Assembly (NCBI RefSeq): GCF_002835665.1 | Contig: NZ_PIZV01000033.1 | Span: 1 to 64,000 of the forward strand | Direction of reading: 5' to 3' | DNA from: Chryseobacterium sp. PMSZPI | GTDB lineage: Bacteria > Bacteroidota > Bacteroidia > Flavobacteriales > Weeksellaceae | Length of the DNA: 64,000 nucleotides | Shown: piece by piece, positions 48,555-58,034 of the stretch | How positions within the stretch are numbered: position 1 is the first letter of the stretch | Layout of the letters: each line of letters begins with the position of its first letter | Translations under genes and position numbers: made by a program | Notes under the pieces: generated by a model | What the model was told of the DNA's origin: nothing | Databases searched by the model: none | The model's input: the letters and a program-made list of their open reading frames with translations, nothing else

Positions 48555-48926
48555 ATTATTATTATTTTGAGATTTACGATTTTGATTTGGATCTGTTTCT
48601 GAGTAATTTACAGATGAATTAAATAAATTACCAATCCAGTGTTTAAATTTAAAAAAAAACTGTAACATACAAAATTTTGTCAAGATTTTTCTTGAGTTAT
48701 TTAACTTTATCTATAATTATTTAACATGAAATCACTCTCTTACGATGTCACTAAGCTATGAAAAATAAATAAAATAAATCATAAAAAGATAAAATAAAAA
48801 CTTTAAACACTCTGCTCTTATAAAAGTACCCAACCTAAATTAAAATATTCCGAATTCAGATTAAAATATTAAATCATTCAGCATGAAGAAAAATATTCTT
48901 TATATTTAAACAAAGCAAACAGAATC

Positions 48927-49973
48927 ATGAAGGATGTAAAAATAGCCTTTAGAAAACCAATATTTCCAGTTTCAGAAGCATTACAACAATATTTGGAGAA
49001 GTATAACAGAACCACCAAAATTCATTTTCTGTATGAAGATCTTTTAAGGTTTAGTGATAGTGTGAGGATTCTGGATAAAGAAGGCAAAGATACTTTATGG
49101 CTTGGAGTATTGTATTCTGAATATGAATTTAAAGAAATCGAAGCCAATTTAAATAAGATTTACACCCTCCTTCATTCCGACGGAGATGAAGCTACTTTAC
49201 CCTATCTGAAAGTAGACACAATCGACTTTTGTACCTTCGGAAATTCTAAACCGTTCCGAATTCGGGTAAGAAATATTCTGAATGATAATTATACTAACTT
49301 TTATATTAAACAGGCGGATGCTTCCCGCATATATGGGCTGGAGCTCGAAGATCTGCTTTCTCCCAACCGAATCAATTTTCTGATATATCGAAATACTTTA
49401 ATAGAGGAACATATTTTGGGAATTCCCGGAGATGTCTTTATTCAGAAGCATTTATCCAATTGTACGGAGTTGGAAAAAGCTCAGATTTCCAAAGAATTTG
49501 TGAAATTCAATGAACGTTGCCTCATCGGACTTCTTGGCGACATGCGTTCTTATAATTATGTTGTTATTCCTATACACGACTTTGACCAGGTAATTTACAG
49601 AATTCGCCCTATTGATTTTGATCAGCAGACTTATGAGGGAAATTTGAAAGTCTATCTTCCCCAGTATTTTAAAGAAAATAACCCAATGGTAAACATGGTC
49701 CTGGAAAAACTAAAGCCCAGTTCTATAGAGCAGTATCGTAAGGAAGTGCGTTCTCAAATTGTAAAAAGAGTGACCAGCAGCAAAAACAGATTCGATGAGC
49801 TCATCTCCATTATGAAAAAAGAAAATATTGCACCGGAAGCCAATGTTATAGAACTAAGAACTGCTTTACAAAAACTCACTTATGATGTGAATTTCAAATA
49901 TTGCAAAACGATGGGAGATATTATAGAAACCGGAATAAAGTTTGTCATCCGGAATTATAAAAAAGCATATTAA
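48927..49973 (+). CDS. Protein with kinase-like catalytic motifs
   Basis: The 348-aa protein has no signal peptide. LIGLLGDMRSYNYVVIPIHD followed by YRIRPIDFDQQTYEG resembles the catalytic loop and metal-binding loop of APH/HipA-type kinases (GDxxxxN then IDFD). An upstream Lys/Glu pair and glycine loop are not obvious, so the likeness is partial. It is transcribed divergently from the tssB-tssC unit with a 372-bp shared upstream region. Role in the T6SS, if any, is a guess. Confidence 0.5.
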   Translation: MKDVKIAFRKPIFPVSEALQQYLEKYNRTTKIHFLYEDLLRFSDSVRILDKEGKDTLWLGVLYSEYEFKEIEANLNKIYTLLHSDGDEATLPYLKVDTIDFCTFGNSKPFRIRVRNILNDNYTNFYIKQADASRIYGLELEDLLSPNRINFLIYRNTLIEEHILGIPGDVFIQKHLSNCTELEKAQISKEFVKFNERCLIGLLGDMRSYNYVVIPIHDFDQVIYRIRPIDFDQQTYEGNLKVYLPQYFKENNPMVNMVLEKLKPSSIEQYRKEVRSQIVKRVTSSKNRFDELISIMKKENIAPEANVIELRTALQKLTYDVNFKYCKTMGDIIETGIKFVIRNYKKAY

Positions 49974-49976
49974 AAG

Positions 49977-50012
49977 AGAATCCGTCTCACATTTCATGGA
50001 GACGGATTCTTT
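49977..50012. terminator. Terminator between kinase-like and M13 genes
   Basis: AGAATCCGTCTC (49977-49988) pairs with GAGACGGATTCT (49999-50010), with TTCTTTTC behind. Converging genes lie on both sides. Confidence 0.85.
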
Positions 50013-50036
50013 CTTTTCTAACAATTTTTGGTAAGG

Positions 50037-52133
50037 TTACCAAATTTTTATTCTGTCCTGAGGAGCTTTATACATTTTATCCCCCGGCTTAATATCAAAT
50101 GCTTTGATAAATGAATCCTGGTTTACCAGTGGTCCAAATGCCCTGAACGTTCCAGGAGAGTGTGGATCCGTTTTCACCTGGTTGATCATATATTGATCGG
50201 TTGCTTTTGTTCTCCAAACCGTCGCCCAGCTCATAAAGAATCTCTGATCCTGAGTAAATCCGCTAATCTTACCCGGATTTCCTTTATCTTTAAGATACAT
50301 CTGAAGAGCATCATATGCTACCGCTACTCCACCTAAGTCACCAATATTTTCTCCACTTGTAAACTTACCATTTACAAAGCTGCCTTTTACCGGTTCATAA
50401 GCACTGTATTGAGCTGCCAATTCTCCTACTTTTGCATCGAAATTTTTACGATCAGCATCTGTCCACCAGTTATTAAGATTTCCATCTCCATCAAAACGGG
50501 AACCGCTATCATCAAATCCATGAGAAATTTCGTGTCCGATTACCGCACCAATTCCTCCGAAATTCACTGCTGCATCTGCTTTAGGATTGTAAAAAGGAGG
50601 TTGTAAAATCGCTGCAGGGAATACGATCTCATTGTTTGAACCGCTATAGTATGCATTTACCGTTTGTGGCGTCATTCCCCATTCTGTCTTGTCAACAGGT
50701 TTCCCTATTTTATCCAGATTTTTTTGATATTGCCAAGCAGCAACATTCTGGAGATTAGAATATAATGTACCTCCTTGTTTTGGAGATTCCACTTTTAATT
50801 TTGAATAGTCTTTCCATTTATCAGGATAAGCGATTTTCACAGTAAATTTGGACAGTTTTTCCTGAGCTTTCACTTTTGTTTCAGGAGACATCCAGTCTAT
50901 ATTTGCAATATGGGTTTTGAATGATTTTAAAAGATAATCAATATACGTTTCCATTTGCTGTTTTGCCTCAGGAGTAAAATATTTTTCAACATATAACTTT
51001 CCAAAAGCCTCACCAAGCACACCATTTACAAGACTTAACCCTCTCTTATTCATTGGGCGTTGTTCTTTTTGTCCTTGCAGATATTTTGAATAAAAATCGA
51101 ATCTGATCTGCTCCAAATTATCATCTAAGTTGCTTGCATTTCCGTTAATTAAATGATATTTCAAATAATCTTTTAATAAAGGAAGATTTTTCTGCGTCAC
51201 AAACTGATCCATATTCTGGTAATATTTCAATTCTCCAATGATCACTCTGTCTGTATTCACATTGGCATCTTTCAGATATTTTGCAAGGTCAACATTCTTC
51301 ACCAGACCTGATAGTTCAGATACATTTTTAGGATTATACCTTAGATTGGCATCTCTGTTCTGCTCAAGAGTTAATAGATTATTAGCCAGTTGTTTTTCAA
51401 AGTCTACGACATTCTGTGCTGCCTGAGTTGAATTCTTATATCCTAAAACTCCGAATAATTTACCCACATAAGTCTGATATTCTGCTAAAGTTTTAGTGTT
51501 TGCTTCATTCACTTTTTGGTAATAGTCTCTTCCTAATCCAAGATCAGGTCCGCCCAGATATACTGCATTCATTTTAGAATTCTTCATATCGGCACCTACT
51601 CTCCATCCATAGAAGGAATTATCACCTAATTTTGTTGCTTCTAAAAGGTATTTTTGTAAATCATTAAGATTTTTAATAGCATCTATTTTTGCCAAATCTC
51701 CTTTGATAGGAGCTAAACCTTCTGCATTCCTTTTATTGGTATCCATAAAAGAAGCATATAAATTTTGTATTTTTTGTCCTTCTGATCCTTCTGAATAGGA
51801 TTCAGTAAGAATTTTGTTTAAGATATCCAATGAAGCATCATCTACATTTTCTCTCAAAGCATTGAAAGACCCCCAGCTTGCTTTATCTGAAGGAATCTGA
51901 GTGGTTTTCACCCAATTTCCGTTCACATAGCTAAAAAAGTCATCCTGCGGACGGACATTTGTATCCATATAAGATAAATTGATTCCCTCCTCTTTCACTT
52001 CTTCTTTTACCGGTTTTACCACAGTGGCCGTAGCATCAGCTTTTGTATCTGTCCCTGCAGTCTTCGCCGCACCACACGAATTTAGAAATACAATACCCGA
52101 AAGGGCAAGTATTCCAATATTTAGCTTTTTCAT
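50037..52133 (-). CDS. M13 metallopeptidase lipoprotein (copy 1)
   Basis: The 698-aa neprilysin-family protease has a lipoprotein signal (SGIVFLNSC, Cys near residue 20). The zinc motif HEISHGFDDSG (HExxH) lies near residue 535 and GENIGDLGG supplies the third ligand; VNAYYSGSNNEIVFPAAILQPPF is the family NAYY motif. It likely degrades peptides at the cell surface or periplasm. It is a tandem paralog of the next gene, which lies 283 bp away on the same strand. Confidence 0.93.
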   Translation of the reverse strand: MKKLNIGILALSGIVFLNSCGAAKTAGTDTKADATATVVKPVKEEVKEEGINLSYMDTNVRPQDDFFSYVNGNWVKTTQIPSDKASWGSFNALRENVDDASLDILNKILTESYSEGSEGQKIQNLYASFMDTNKRNAEGLAPIKGDLAKIDAIKNLNDLQKYLLEATKLGDNSFYGWRVGADMKNSKMNAVYLGGPDLGLGRDYYQKVNEANTKTLAEYQTYVGKLFGVLGYKNSTQAAQNVVDFEKQLANNLLTLEQNRDANLRYNPKNVSELSGLVKNVDLAKYLKDANVNTDRVIIGELKYYQNMDQFVTQKNLPLLKDYLKYHLINGNASNLDDNLEQIRFDFYSKYLQGQKEQRPMNKRGLSLVNGVLGEAFGKLYVEKYFTPEAKQQMETYIDYLLKSFKTHIANIDWMSPETKVKAQEKLSKFTVKIAYPDKWKDYSKLKVESPKQGGTLYSNLQNVAAWQYQKNLDKIGKPVDKTEWGMTPQTVNAYYSGSNNEIVFPAAILQPPFYNPKADAAVNFGGIGAVIGHEISHGFDDSGSRFDGDGNLNNWWTDADRKNFDAKVGELAAQYSAYEPVKGSFVNGKFTSGENIGDLGGVAVAYDALQMYLKDKGNPGKISGFTQDQRFFMSWATVWRTKATDQYMINQVKTDPHSPGTFRAFGPLVNQDSFIKAFDIKPGDKMYKAPQDRIKIW

Positions 52134-52299
52134 TAAAGATAATTTTTGATTTTACACAAACGTATCAAATATACAAACTTTAACGATAAGTGATAAAGGG
52201 TAATTGACAAATGATGAAAAGTCTTCAATAATAGCGTTTAAAATACGAGACGAAAAAGACAGGATTAGATATAAGTTGATAACACTTAATTTTAAGTTT

Positions 52300-52362
52300 C
52301 GGCTAAAGCCATACGATTTTAATTTTTTATTGTAAGCGGACTAAAGTCCGCTCCTATTGATA
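52300..52362. repeat. GGCTAAAGCC / AGCGGACT palindromic repeat
   Basis: The stretch carries GGCTAAAGCC and AGCGGACTAAAGTCCGCT, both palindromes, spaced by AT-rich DNA. It resembles dispersed REP-like units of Chryseobacterium genomes. Confidence 0.5.
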
Positions 52363-52386
52363 TATTTCTCCTTCATTAAAAAACAA

Positions 52387-52410
52387 AAACCGTTCATTGC
52401 TGAACGGTTT
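52387..52410 (-). terminator. Terminator of M13 copy 2
   Basis: AAACCGTTCA (52387-52396) pairs with TGAACGGTTT (52401-52410) over TTGC; the minus-strand tail is T-rich. Confidence 0.8.
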
Positions 52411-52416
52411 GCATTT

Positions 52417-54474
52417 TTACCAGATTTTAATTCTGTCTTCCGGAGCTTTATATAATTTGTCTCCTTTTTTCACATCGAATGCTTTATAGAAAGAATCAAC
52501 ATTGATCAGCGGACCGAAGCTTCTGAAATAACCCGGAGAATGCGGATCTGTCTTCACTTGGTTGATCATGTATTTTTCGCTGGATAAAGTTCTCCAAACA
52601 GTTGCCCAGCTTAGGAAGAATCTCTGATCCTGAGAGAATCCACTGATTTTTCCAGGGTTTCCTTTATCTTTTAAATACATTTGAAGAGCGTCGTAGGCAA
52701 TGTTTACCCCACCTAAGTCAGCAATATTCTCACCATTTGTGAATGTACCGTTTACAAAAGTACCTTTCACCGGCTCGTATTTGTCATATTGAGAAGCAAG
52801 AGCTTTTGTAGCCTTTTCAAAGTTCGCTTTATCTTCAGGAGTCCACCAGTCTACCAAGTTACCATCTGCGTCAAACTGCGCCCCAGAATCATCAAATCCG
52901 TGGCTCATTTCATGACCGATAACAGCTCCGATTCCTCCAAAGTTTACAGCTGCATCAGCCTGAGGGTTGAAGAATGGAGGTTGAAGAATAGCTGCTGGGA
53001 ATACAATTTCGTTGTTTACCGGGTTGTAGTAAGCGTTTACCGTTTGTGGAGTCATCCCCCATTCTGTTTTATCAACCGGCTTACCAATTTTAGCTAAGTC
53101 TTTATTGTACTGCCACTCGGAAACGTTCTGAAGGTTTTTATATAATGTTCCTCCTTTAGCTTCAGGAATGATTTCTAATTTCGAATAATCTTTCCATTTA
53201 TCAGGATAAGCTACTTTTACAGTGAATTTATTCAATTTCTGCATTGCTTTTTCCTTAGTGGTAGCGGACATCCAAGCTAAGTTGTTGATATGAACAGCAA
53301 AGCTTTTCTTTAAATAATCGATCAGCTCCACCATTTGAGCCTTAGCTTCTGCAGGGAAGTATTTCTCAACATATAATTTTCCGAAAGCTTCTCCAAGGTT
53401 TCTGTTGATTACCTCAAAACCTCTCTTGTTAAGGGCTCTTTGTTCTTGCTGGCCTCTTAAATATTTTCCGTAGAAAGCAAACTTCATATCTCCTAATTTT
53501 TCGCTTAGGTAAGAAGCGCTTCCATTGATCATATTAAACTTTAAATAATCCTTGATTAAAGGAAGATTTTGTGCGTTCACCAATTTATCGAAGTTTTTAT
53601 AATAACCTAATTCTCCGATAATCACTTTATCTGTATTTACTCCAACTTTTTTAAGATAAGCAGGAAGATCAATACCTTTTACCAAAGCAGAAAGTTCTGC
53701 CATCGTCTTAGGGTTATACTGAAGCGTATTATCACGGCTTTGCTCGTTGGTCAAATAAGTTTGCGCAATGCTTTTCTCATATCCAACAATTCCTTTTGCT
53801 ACTTCATCAGCATTTTTATAGCCTAACTCTTTTAACATAGAAGCTACATATTTTTGATATTCAGCAATAGCTTCTGTGTTTTTGTCATTAACTTTTTGAT
53901 AATAATCTCTTCCTAATCCTAAAGAAGCGTTTCCTAAATAAACAGCATTCATTTTAGAATCTTTAAGGTCTGCATCGATGCCCCATCCATAAAGAACGTT
54001 TTCCCCTTCTTTTGTCACAGAAACCATATAGTTCTGAAGGTCTGCAAGGTTTTTGATTGCATCAATTTTATTCAGGTTTTCCTGGATTGGTTTGATACCG
54101 TCAGCATTTCTCTTCTGCATGTTCATATAAGTAGCATACAGGTCCTGGATTTTTTTACCTTCACTTCCATCCGTAAACTTATCTTTCAAAAGAGAATTCA
54201 GAATGGTCATGGAATTGTTATCCGTATCCTCTGCTAATTTATTGAAGCTTCCCCACGTTGGCTTGTCGGACGGAATTTTAGCTGTTTTCATCCAAGTTCC
54301 GCTCACATAGTTATAAAAATCATCCTGTGGACGTACTGAAGTGTCCATCAAACTAAGGTCTAAGCCTTTATCCGTACTATTAACAGCTGTTTTTACAGCT
54401 TTTGCTTGTGCACTCATGGTAGTTTGAGAGCAGATCCCTGCTATTAGAAACAAAGAAAGCGTTATTTTTTTCAT
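52417..54474 (-). CDS. M13 metallopeptidase (copy 2)
   Basis: The 685-aa paralog of copy 1 has a signal peptide (MKKITLSLFLIAGICSQTTM) without a convincing lipobox, so it is probably periplasmic or secreted. HEMSHGFDDSG and GENIADLGGVNI give the zinc ligands, and NAYYNPVNNEIVFPAAILQPPF is the family motif. Both copies end in the same DRIKIW and differ mainly in the N-terminal third. A gene duplication with changed location is likely. Confidence 0.93.
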   Translation of the reverse strand: MKKITLSLFLIAGICSQTTMSAQAKAVKTAVNSTDKGLDLSLMDTSVRPQDDFYNYVSGTWMKTAKIPSDKPTWGSFNKLAEDTDNNSMTILNSLLKDKFTDGSEGKKIQDLYATYMNMQKRNADGIKPIQENLNKIDAIKNLADLQNYMVSVTKEGENVLYGWGIDADLKDSKMNAVYLGNASLGLGRDYYQKVNDKNTEAIAEYQKYVASMLKELGYKNADEVAKGIVGYEKSIAQTYLTNEQSRDNTLQYNPKTMAELSALVKGIDLPAYLKKVGVNTDKVIIGELGYYKNFDKLVNAQNLPLIKDYLKFNMINGSASYLSEKLGDMKFAFYGKYLRGQQEQRALNKRGFEVINRNLGEAFGKLYVEKYFPAEAKAQMVELIDYLKKSFAVHINNLAWMSATTKEKAMQKLNKFTVKVAYPDKWKDYSKLEIIPEAKGGTLYKNLQNVSEWQYNKDLAKIGKPVDKTEWGMTPQTVNAYYNPVNNEIVFPAAILQPPFFNPQADAAVNFGGIGAVIGHEMSHGFDDSGAQFDADGNLVDWWTPEDKANFEKATKALASQYDKYEPVKGTFVNGTFTNGENIADLGGVNIAYDALQMYLKDKGNPGKISGFSQDQRFFLSWATVWRTLSSEKYMINQVKTDPHSPGYFRSFGPLINVDSFYKAFDVKKGDKLYKAPEDRIKIW

Positions 54475-54550
54475 TATGATAACAATTTATGGAATATGTA
54501 TAATTTATTTAGTATTTGTTACTTTTTTGAGAAACAAATTTAAACAAATA

Positions 54551-57500
54551 TTAAGAAGATGTTATCTCTTTTACATTCCCTGTTCTTTTCAGGAATCCCC
54601 AGGACTGCATTTCGCCTTTCAATGCTTTTCTTAAACTTTTAAACAATACAATATACATCAGCCATCTGTACCCGAATCTCTGCGGAATGATATACAACAA
54701 ATTCGTTAGTTTTTCCCGTTGCATGATGAATGCTATAAATGCTAAGGAAGCATCCACCAAAAGGAATAACAGGTAATAGGTAAATATTTTACTTCCGTTT
54801 CCGGATAAAATTCCTAAGAGCATAATCACATCCGCCATTGGTGAGAAGAATGGTATAATGTATTGGAATAACAAAATATTCGGCATTGCCCAAAGTCCCA
54901 ATCCTTTATATTTGGGGTTAAGGAAAGTTTGTCTCTGTTTCCAGAACATTTGCATGATTCCATAGGTCCAACGGAAACGTTGTTTCAAAAATTGTTTTAC
55001 TGTTTCAGGAGCTTCTGTCACAGCTACGGCACTGTTTTCATTAGCTACAGTGTATCCTTCTCTCAGTATTTTCACTGTTATATCACAATCTTCGGCCAAC
55101 GTATCTGAAGAATATCCTCCGACCTCAGTAATTACTGATCTTTTGAATGCTCCGATAGCACCCGGAATTACTGTAATTGCATTGATATTAGCATACGCCA
55201 GCCTATCAAAATTCTGACTTGTCGTATATTCTATCGCTTGCCATTTTGTAAGCCAGTTTACGGTATTTCCTACCTTCACATTTCCGGCTACAGCGGCAAT
55301 TTTTTCTTCAGGGCTTGCATTTAAAAATCTTGCAATGAGATATTTTACAGCATCCTGTTGCAATTTTGTATCTGCATCAATACACACTACATATTCAGCA
55401 TCGGTTTGTGAAATACCAAAATTAAGAGCTGTGGCTTTTCCTCCGTTTGCTTTGGTGAGTATTTTAAGTTTCGGGTGATTCGGAAATGCTTCTTTTGCTT
55501 TTGCATAGGTAGAATCTTTACTTCCGTCATCCACCATAATAATATCGAAGTTAGGATAAGTTTGTTTCAACAAGTTTTGTAATGATGAAACAATATTCAC
55601 TTCTTCATTATAAGCCGGTACAATGATGGAGACTTTCGGATAAGATTCCTGAATTGGAAATTCACCTAATTTTTTTTCTTTTTTTCTTTCTTTAAAAGCC
55701 CAATAAGCCATTAACAATAATCTTATCAACCCCAATACAATGAAAATGGTAAATAAAGCAACCAGGAAGTGGCTTATTCCATAAATTGCAGTAGCCAATA
55801 CCAGGTTAAGCTGCATCACATAATATGATTTCGTTTTCGGTACTTCCGGCATTAATTCATTTTTACTTTTATGCAAAATACTGGTCAGATTGGTAAAGTG
55901 ATACCCTTGTTTTTGTAGCATTGGAATTAAAATTTTCAATGCTTTTACTGTTTCTTCTCTGGTATCACCACCGGCATCGTGAAGTAAGATAATATTTCCT
56001 CTCTGCTTTTTGATTCCGTCAAGTACACGTTTTACAATTTCATCTGCTTTTATTCCAGGTTGCCAGTCTTCCGGGTCAATATTTTCTCCGATATCCAGAT
56101 AGTTTTGCTGTCTTGCCAATGCTACAGGAATAATTTCTTCCGAAGTGGTAGGCTCTGAGTCGGCATTATAAGGAGCTCTGAACAAAATAGTACTGTGCCC
56201 TGTTATACATTCTATTAATAGTCTCGTCAGTTTTAATTCAAGCAGAGCTCTTTCCGGACTTACTTTGGCCACATTCTCATGGGTGAAAGTGTGATTTCCG
56301 ATTTCATGACCTTCTCGATAAATTCTTTTAACCAATGGAAGGTTCTTTTCTGCATTTAAACCTACTAAAAAGAACGCAGCAGGAACATGATATTTGGACA
56401 AGACATCCAATACCTGAGGGGTATAAGTTTCATCCGGCCCATCGTCAAAGGTTAATACCAGTTCTTTCTGAGGAGCACTTCCATACTTTTTCACCTCATA
56501 AGAACTTGGGTAAGTAATGTAGTTTTCATCTGTAATGATTTTCTCTTTTGGATCAATTTCCACGGCAATTTTTCCATCATGAGGGGTATTCAATACATCC
56601 AAAACTTCACCATCTCCTATATAATCCACCATAGTCTGGCCTTTTACATTTTCCAGTGTTTTCAAGTTAAGTTTGGAAAGGCCGGCAAATGTGAGATCTT
56701 TATCATAAAAATTCCAGATTCTGCTGTCTTCACTTCCTAATCTCCAAAGAGCTGTTCCTGCTAATGGATATTCTGAAGAAAAACGCATTGTATTGAAAAT
56801 GGATGCCGCATCATTAAAGAATACGGTATGCATATTATTTTTAGAATCGGTATAGGAATAATTTAAGTTAAAAGTATTATCATTAAAATCAATAACCGCT
56901 TTGCTGGCACTTGCTTTTGTAATGGCCTGCATATAAGTAACAGAGGTATTGTCATCCTTATTGGAACTCCAGTCATAGCCATAGGCACCTAACCCCAGAA
57001 TAATTTTATGAGGAGATGTTTTTTTGACCATTTTACCTGTCTGAGCCTCTATCCATTTTTGGGAAGAAACCGGTCCTGCATCACTATCCGGAGAATACTC
57101 ATCATAAGCCATCAACACAAAATAATCTACATAAGGATCTAAGTTTTGGATATTATAATCATCATTATCCGTCATGATATCCATAGTCACCAATAGCTGA
57201 TTCTTTTTAAAAGTTTCTGAAAGTTCCTTCATAAAAGCAATCAGGTTAACGTCAGAATCCAGATTCATATCTTCAAAATCGATATTGATCCCTTTGAAAT
57301 TATATTTTTTACATTGCTGGGTTATTTTTTGAATCAGGTTGGTTCTCTTCTGTGGGTCGTTAAGCACTTTCACCAATCCTTCAGAACGGAACTCTCTATC
57401 AAAGTTATTACTCAGCATCGGCATTGCTGCGACACCTGTTCTTTTAATAATCTTATATCCTTCAGGGTCTACATTGGTTTTTAAATCCCCGGTTTTAGGA

Positions 57501-57949
57501 TCAAGAAAAAACCATTCGGGAAACACAAGGTTGATGTGTCTGATGTTTCTCTTTAAAGACATCAAAGACTGCGGATCCCATGCAACATAGAAAGCTGAAC
57601 GGATTCCTCCGGGAAACTGTGCCCAGTTTCTGTTTTGATTCTTAAATCTTTCTGCTCTTGCCTTTTCGATTTTGGCAAGGTTGGTATGGATTGTTTTTTC
57701 AGAAATAAAACTTCTGAAACCTTTATATTCTTTGGAAATTTTATTCTCCTGAAGATAGGGTTTGTTGGCCGTAATTACAGCCTTATAGTCTTCCTTAAAA
57801 GGAATTTTCGGACTTCTGTCCAGTGTCATCATCAGTCCCAAAGCAAGAAGAAGAAGCACCGCGATAAAGATAAAAAATCGGCTTCCCCACTGTACACTTT
57901 TCCAACGTTTCTTGCTGTTGGTCTGAAAGATTTGTTTGGAATTTTCCAC
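54551..57949 (-). CDS. GH18-like / NodB deacetylase / GT2 fusion
   Basis: This 1132-aa membrane protein combines three catalytic modules. Residues about 100-450 are GH18-like with GINIDFEDM (the DxE active site). Residues about 490-690 are a NodB-type polysaccharide deacetylase with VLTFDDGPDETYTPQVLD and HTFTHENV. After a membrane helix, residues about 775-1010 are a GT2 glycosyltransferase with VDDGSKDST, CIDADTK and QRFRW, followed by further helices. It probably makes and modifies an exported beta-linked aminosugar polysaccharide, as PgaB/PgaC do as separate proteins; that link is inference. Confidence 0.9.
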   Translation of the reverse strand: MENSKQIFQTNSKKRWKSVQWGSRFFIFIAVLLLLALGLMMTLDRSPKIPFKEDYKAVITANKPYLQENKISKEYKGFRSFISEKTIHTNLAKIEKARAERFKNQNRNWAQFPGGIRSAFYVAWDPQSLMSLKRNIRHINLVFPEWFFLDPKTGDLKTNVDPEGYKIIKRTGVAAMPMLSNNFDREFRSEGLVKVLNDPQKRTNLIQKITQQCKKYNFKGINIDFEDMNLDSDVNLIAFMKELSETFKKNQLLVTMDIMTDNDDYNIQNLDPYVDYFVLMAYDEYSPDSDAGPVSSQKWIEAQTGKMVKKTSPHKIILGLGAYGYDWSSNKDDNTSVTYMQAITKASASKAVIDFNDNTFNLNYSYTDSKNNMHTVFFNDAASIFNTMRFSSEYPLAGTALWRLGSEDSRIWNFYDKDLTFAGLSKLNLKTLENVKGQTMVDYIGDGEVLDVLNTPHDGKIAVEIDPKEKIITDENYITYPSSYEVKKYGSAPQKELVLTFDDGPDETYTPQVLDVLSKYHVPAAFFLVGLNAEKNLPLVKRIYREGHEIGNHTFTHENVAKVSPERALLELKLTRLLIECITGHSTILFRAPYNADSEPTTSEEIIPVALARQQNYLDIGENIDPEDWQPGIKADEIVKRVLDGIKKQRGNIILLHDAGGDTREETVKALKILIPMLQKQGYHFTNLTSILHKSKNELMPEVPKTKSYYVMQLNLVLATAIYGISHFLVALFTIFIVLGLIRLLLMAYWAFKERKKEKKLGEFPIQESYPKVSIIVPAYNEEVNIVSSLQNLLKQTYPNFDIIMVDDGSKDSTYAKAKEAFPNHPKLKILTKANGGKATALNFGISQTDAEYVVCIDADTKLQQDAVKYLIARFLNASPEEKIAAVAGNVKVGNTVNWLTKWQAIEYTTSQNFDRLAYANINAITVIPGAIGAFKRSVITEVGGYSSDTLAEDCDITVKILREGYTVANENSAVAVTEAPETVKQFLKQRFRWTYGIMQMFWKQRQTFLNPKYKGLGLWAMPNILLFQYIIPFFSPMADVIMLLGILSGNGSKIFTYYLLFLLVDASLAFIAFIMQREKLTNLLYIIPQRFGYRWLMYIVLFKSLRKALKGEMQSWGFLKRTGNVKEITSS

Positions 57950-58034
57950 GTTTATGAAATTTTAGTGAATGGTTTTCAAAAAGTGTGAAAAACCATATTA
58001 AAATTAATTAAAAAAAAATTAAAAAAATGAATTA

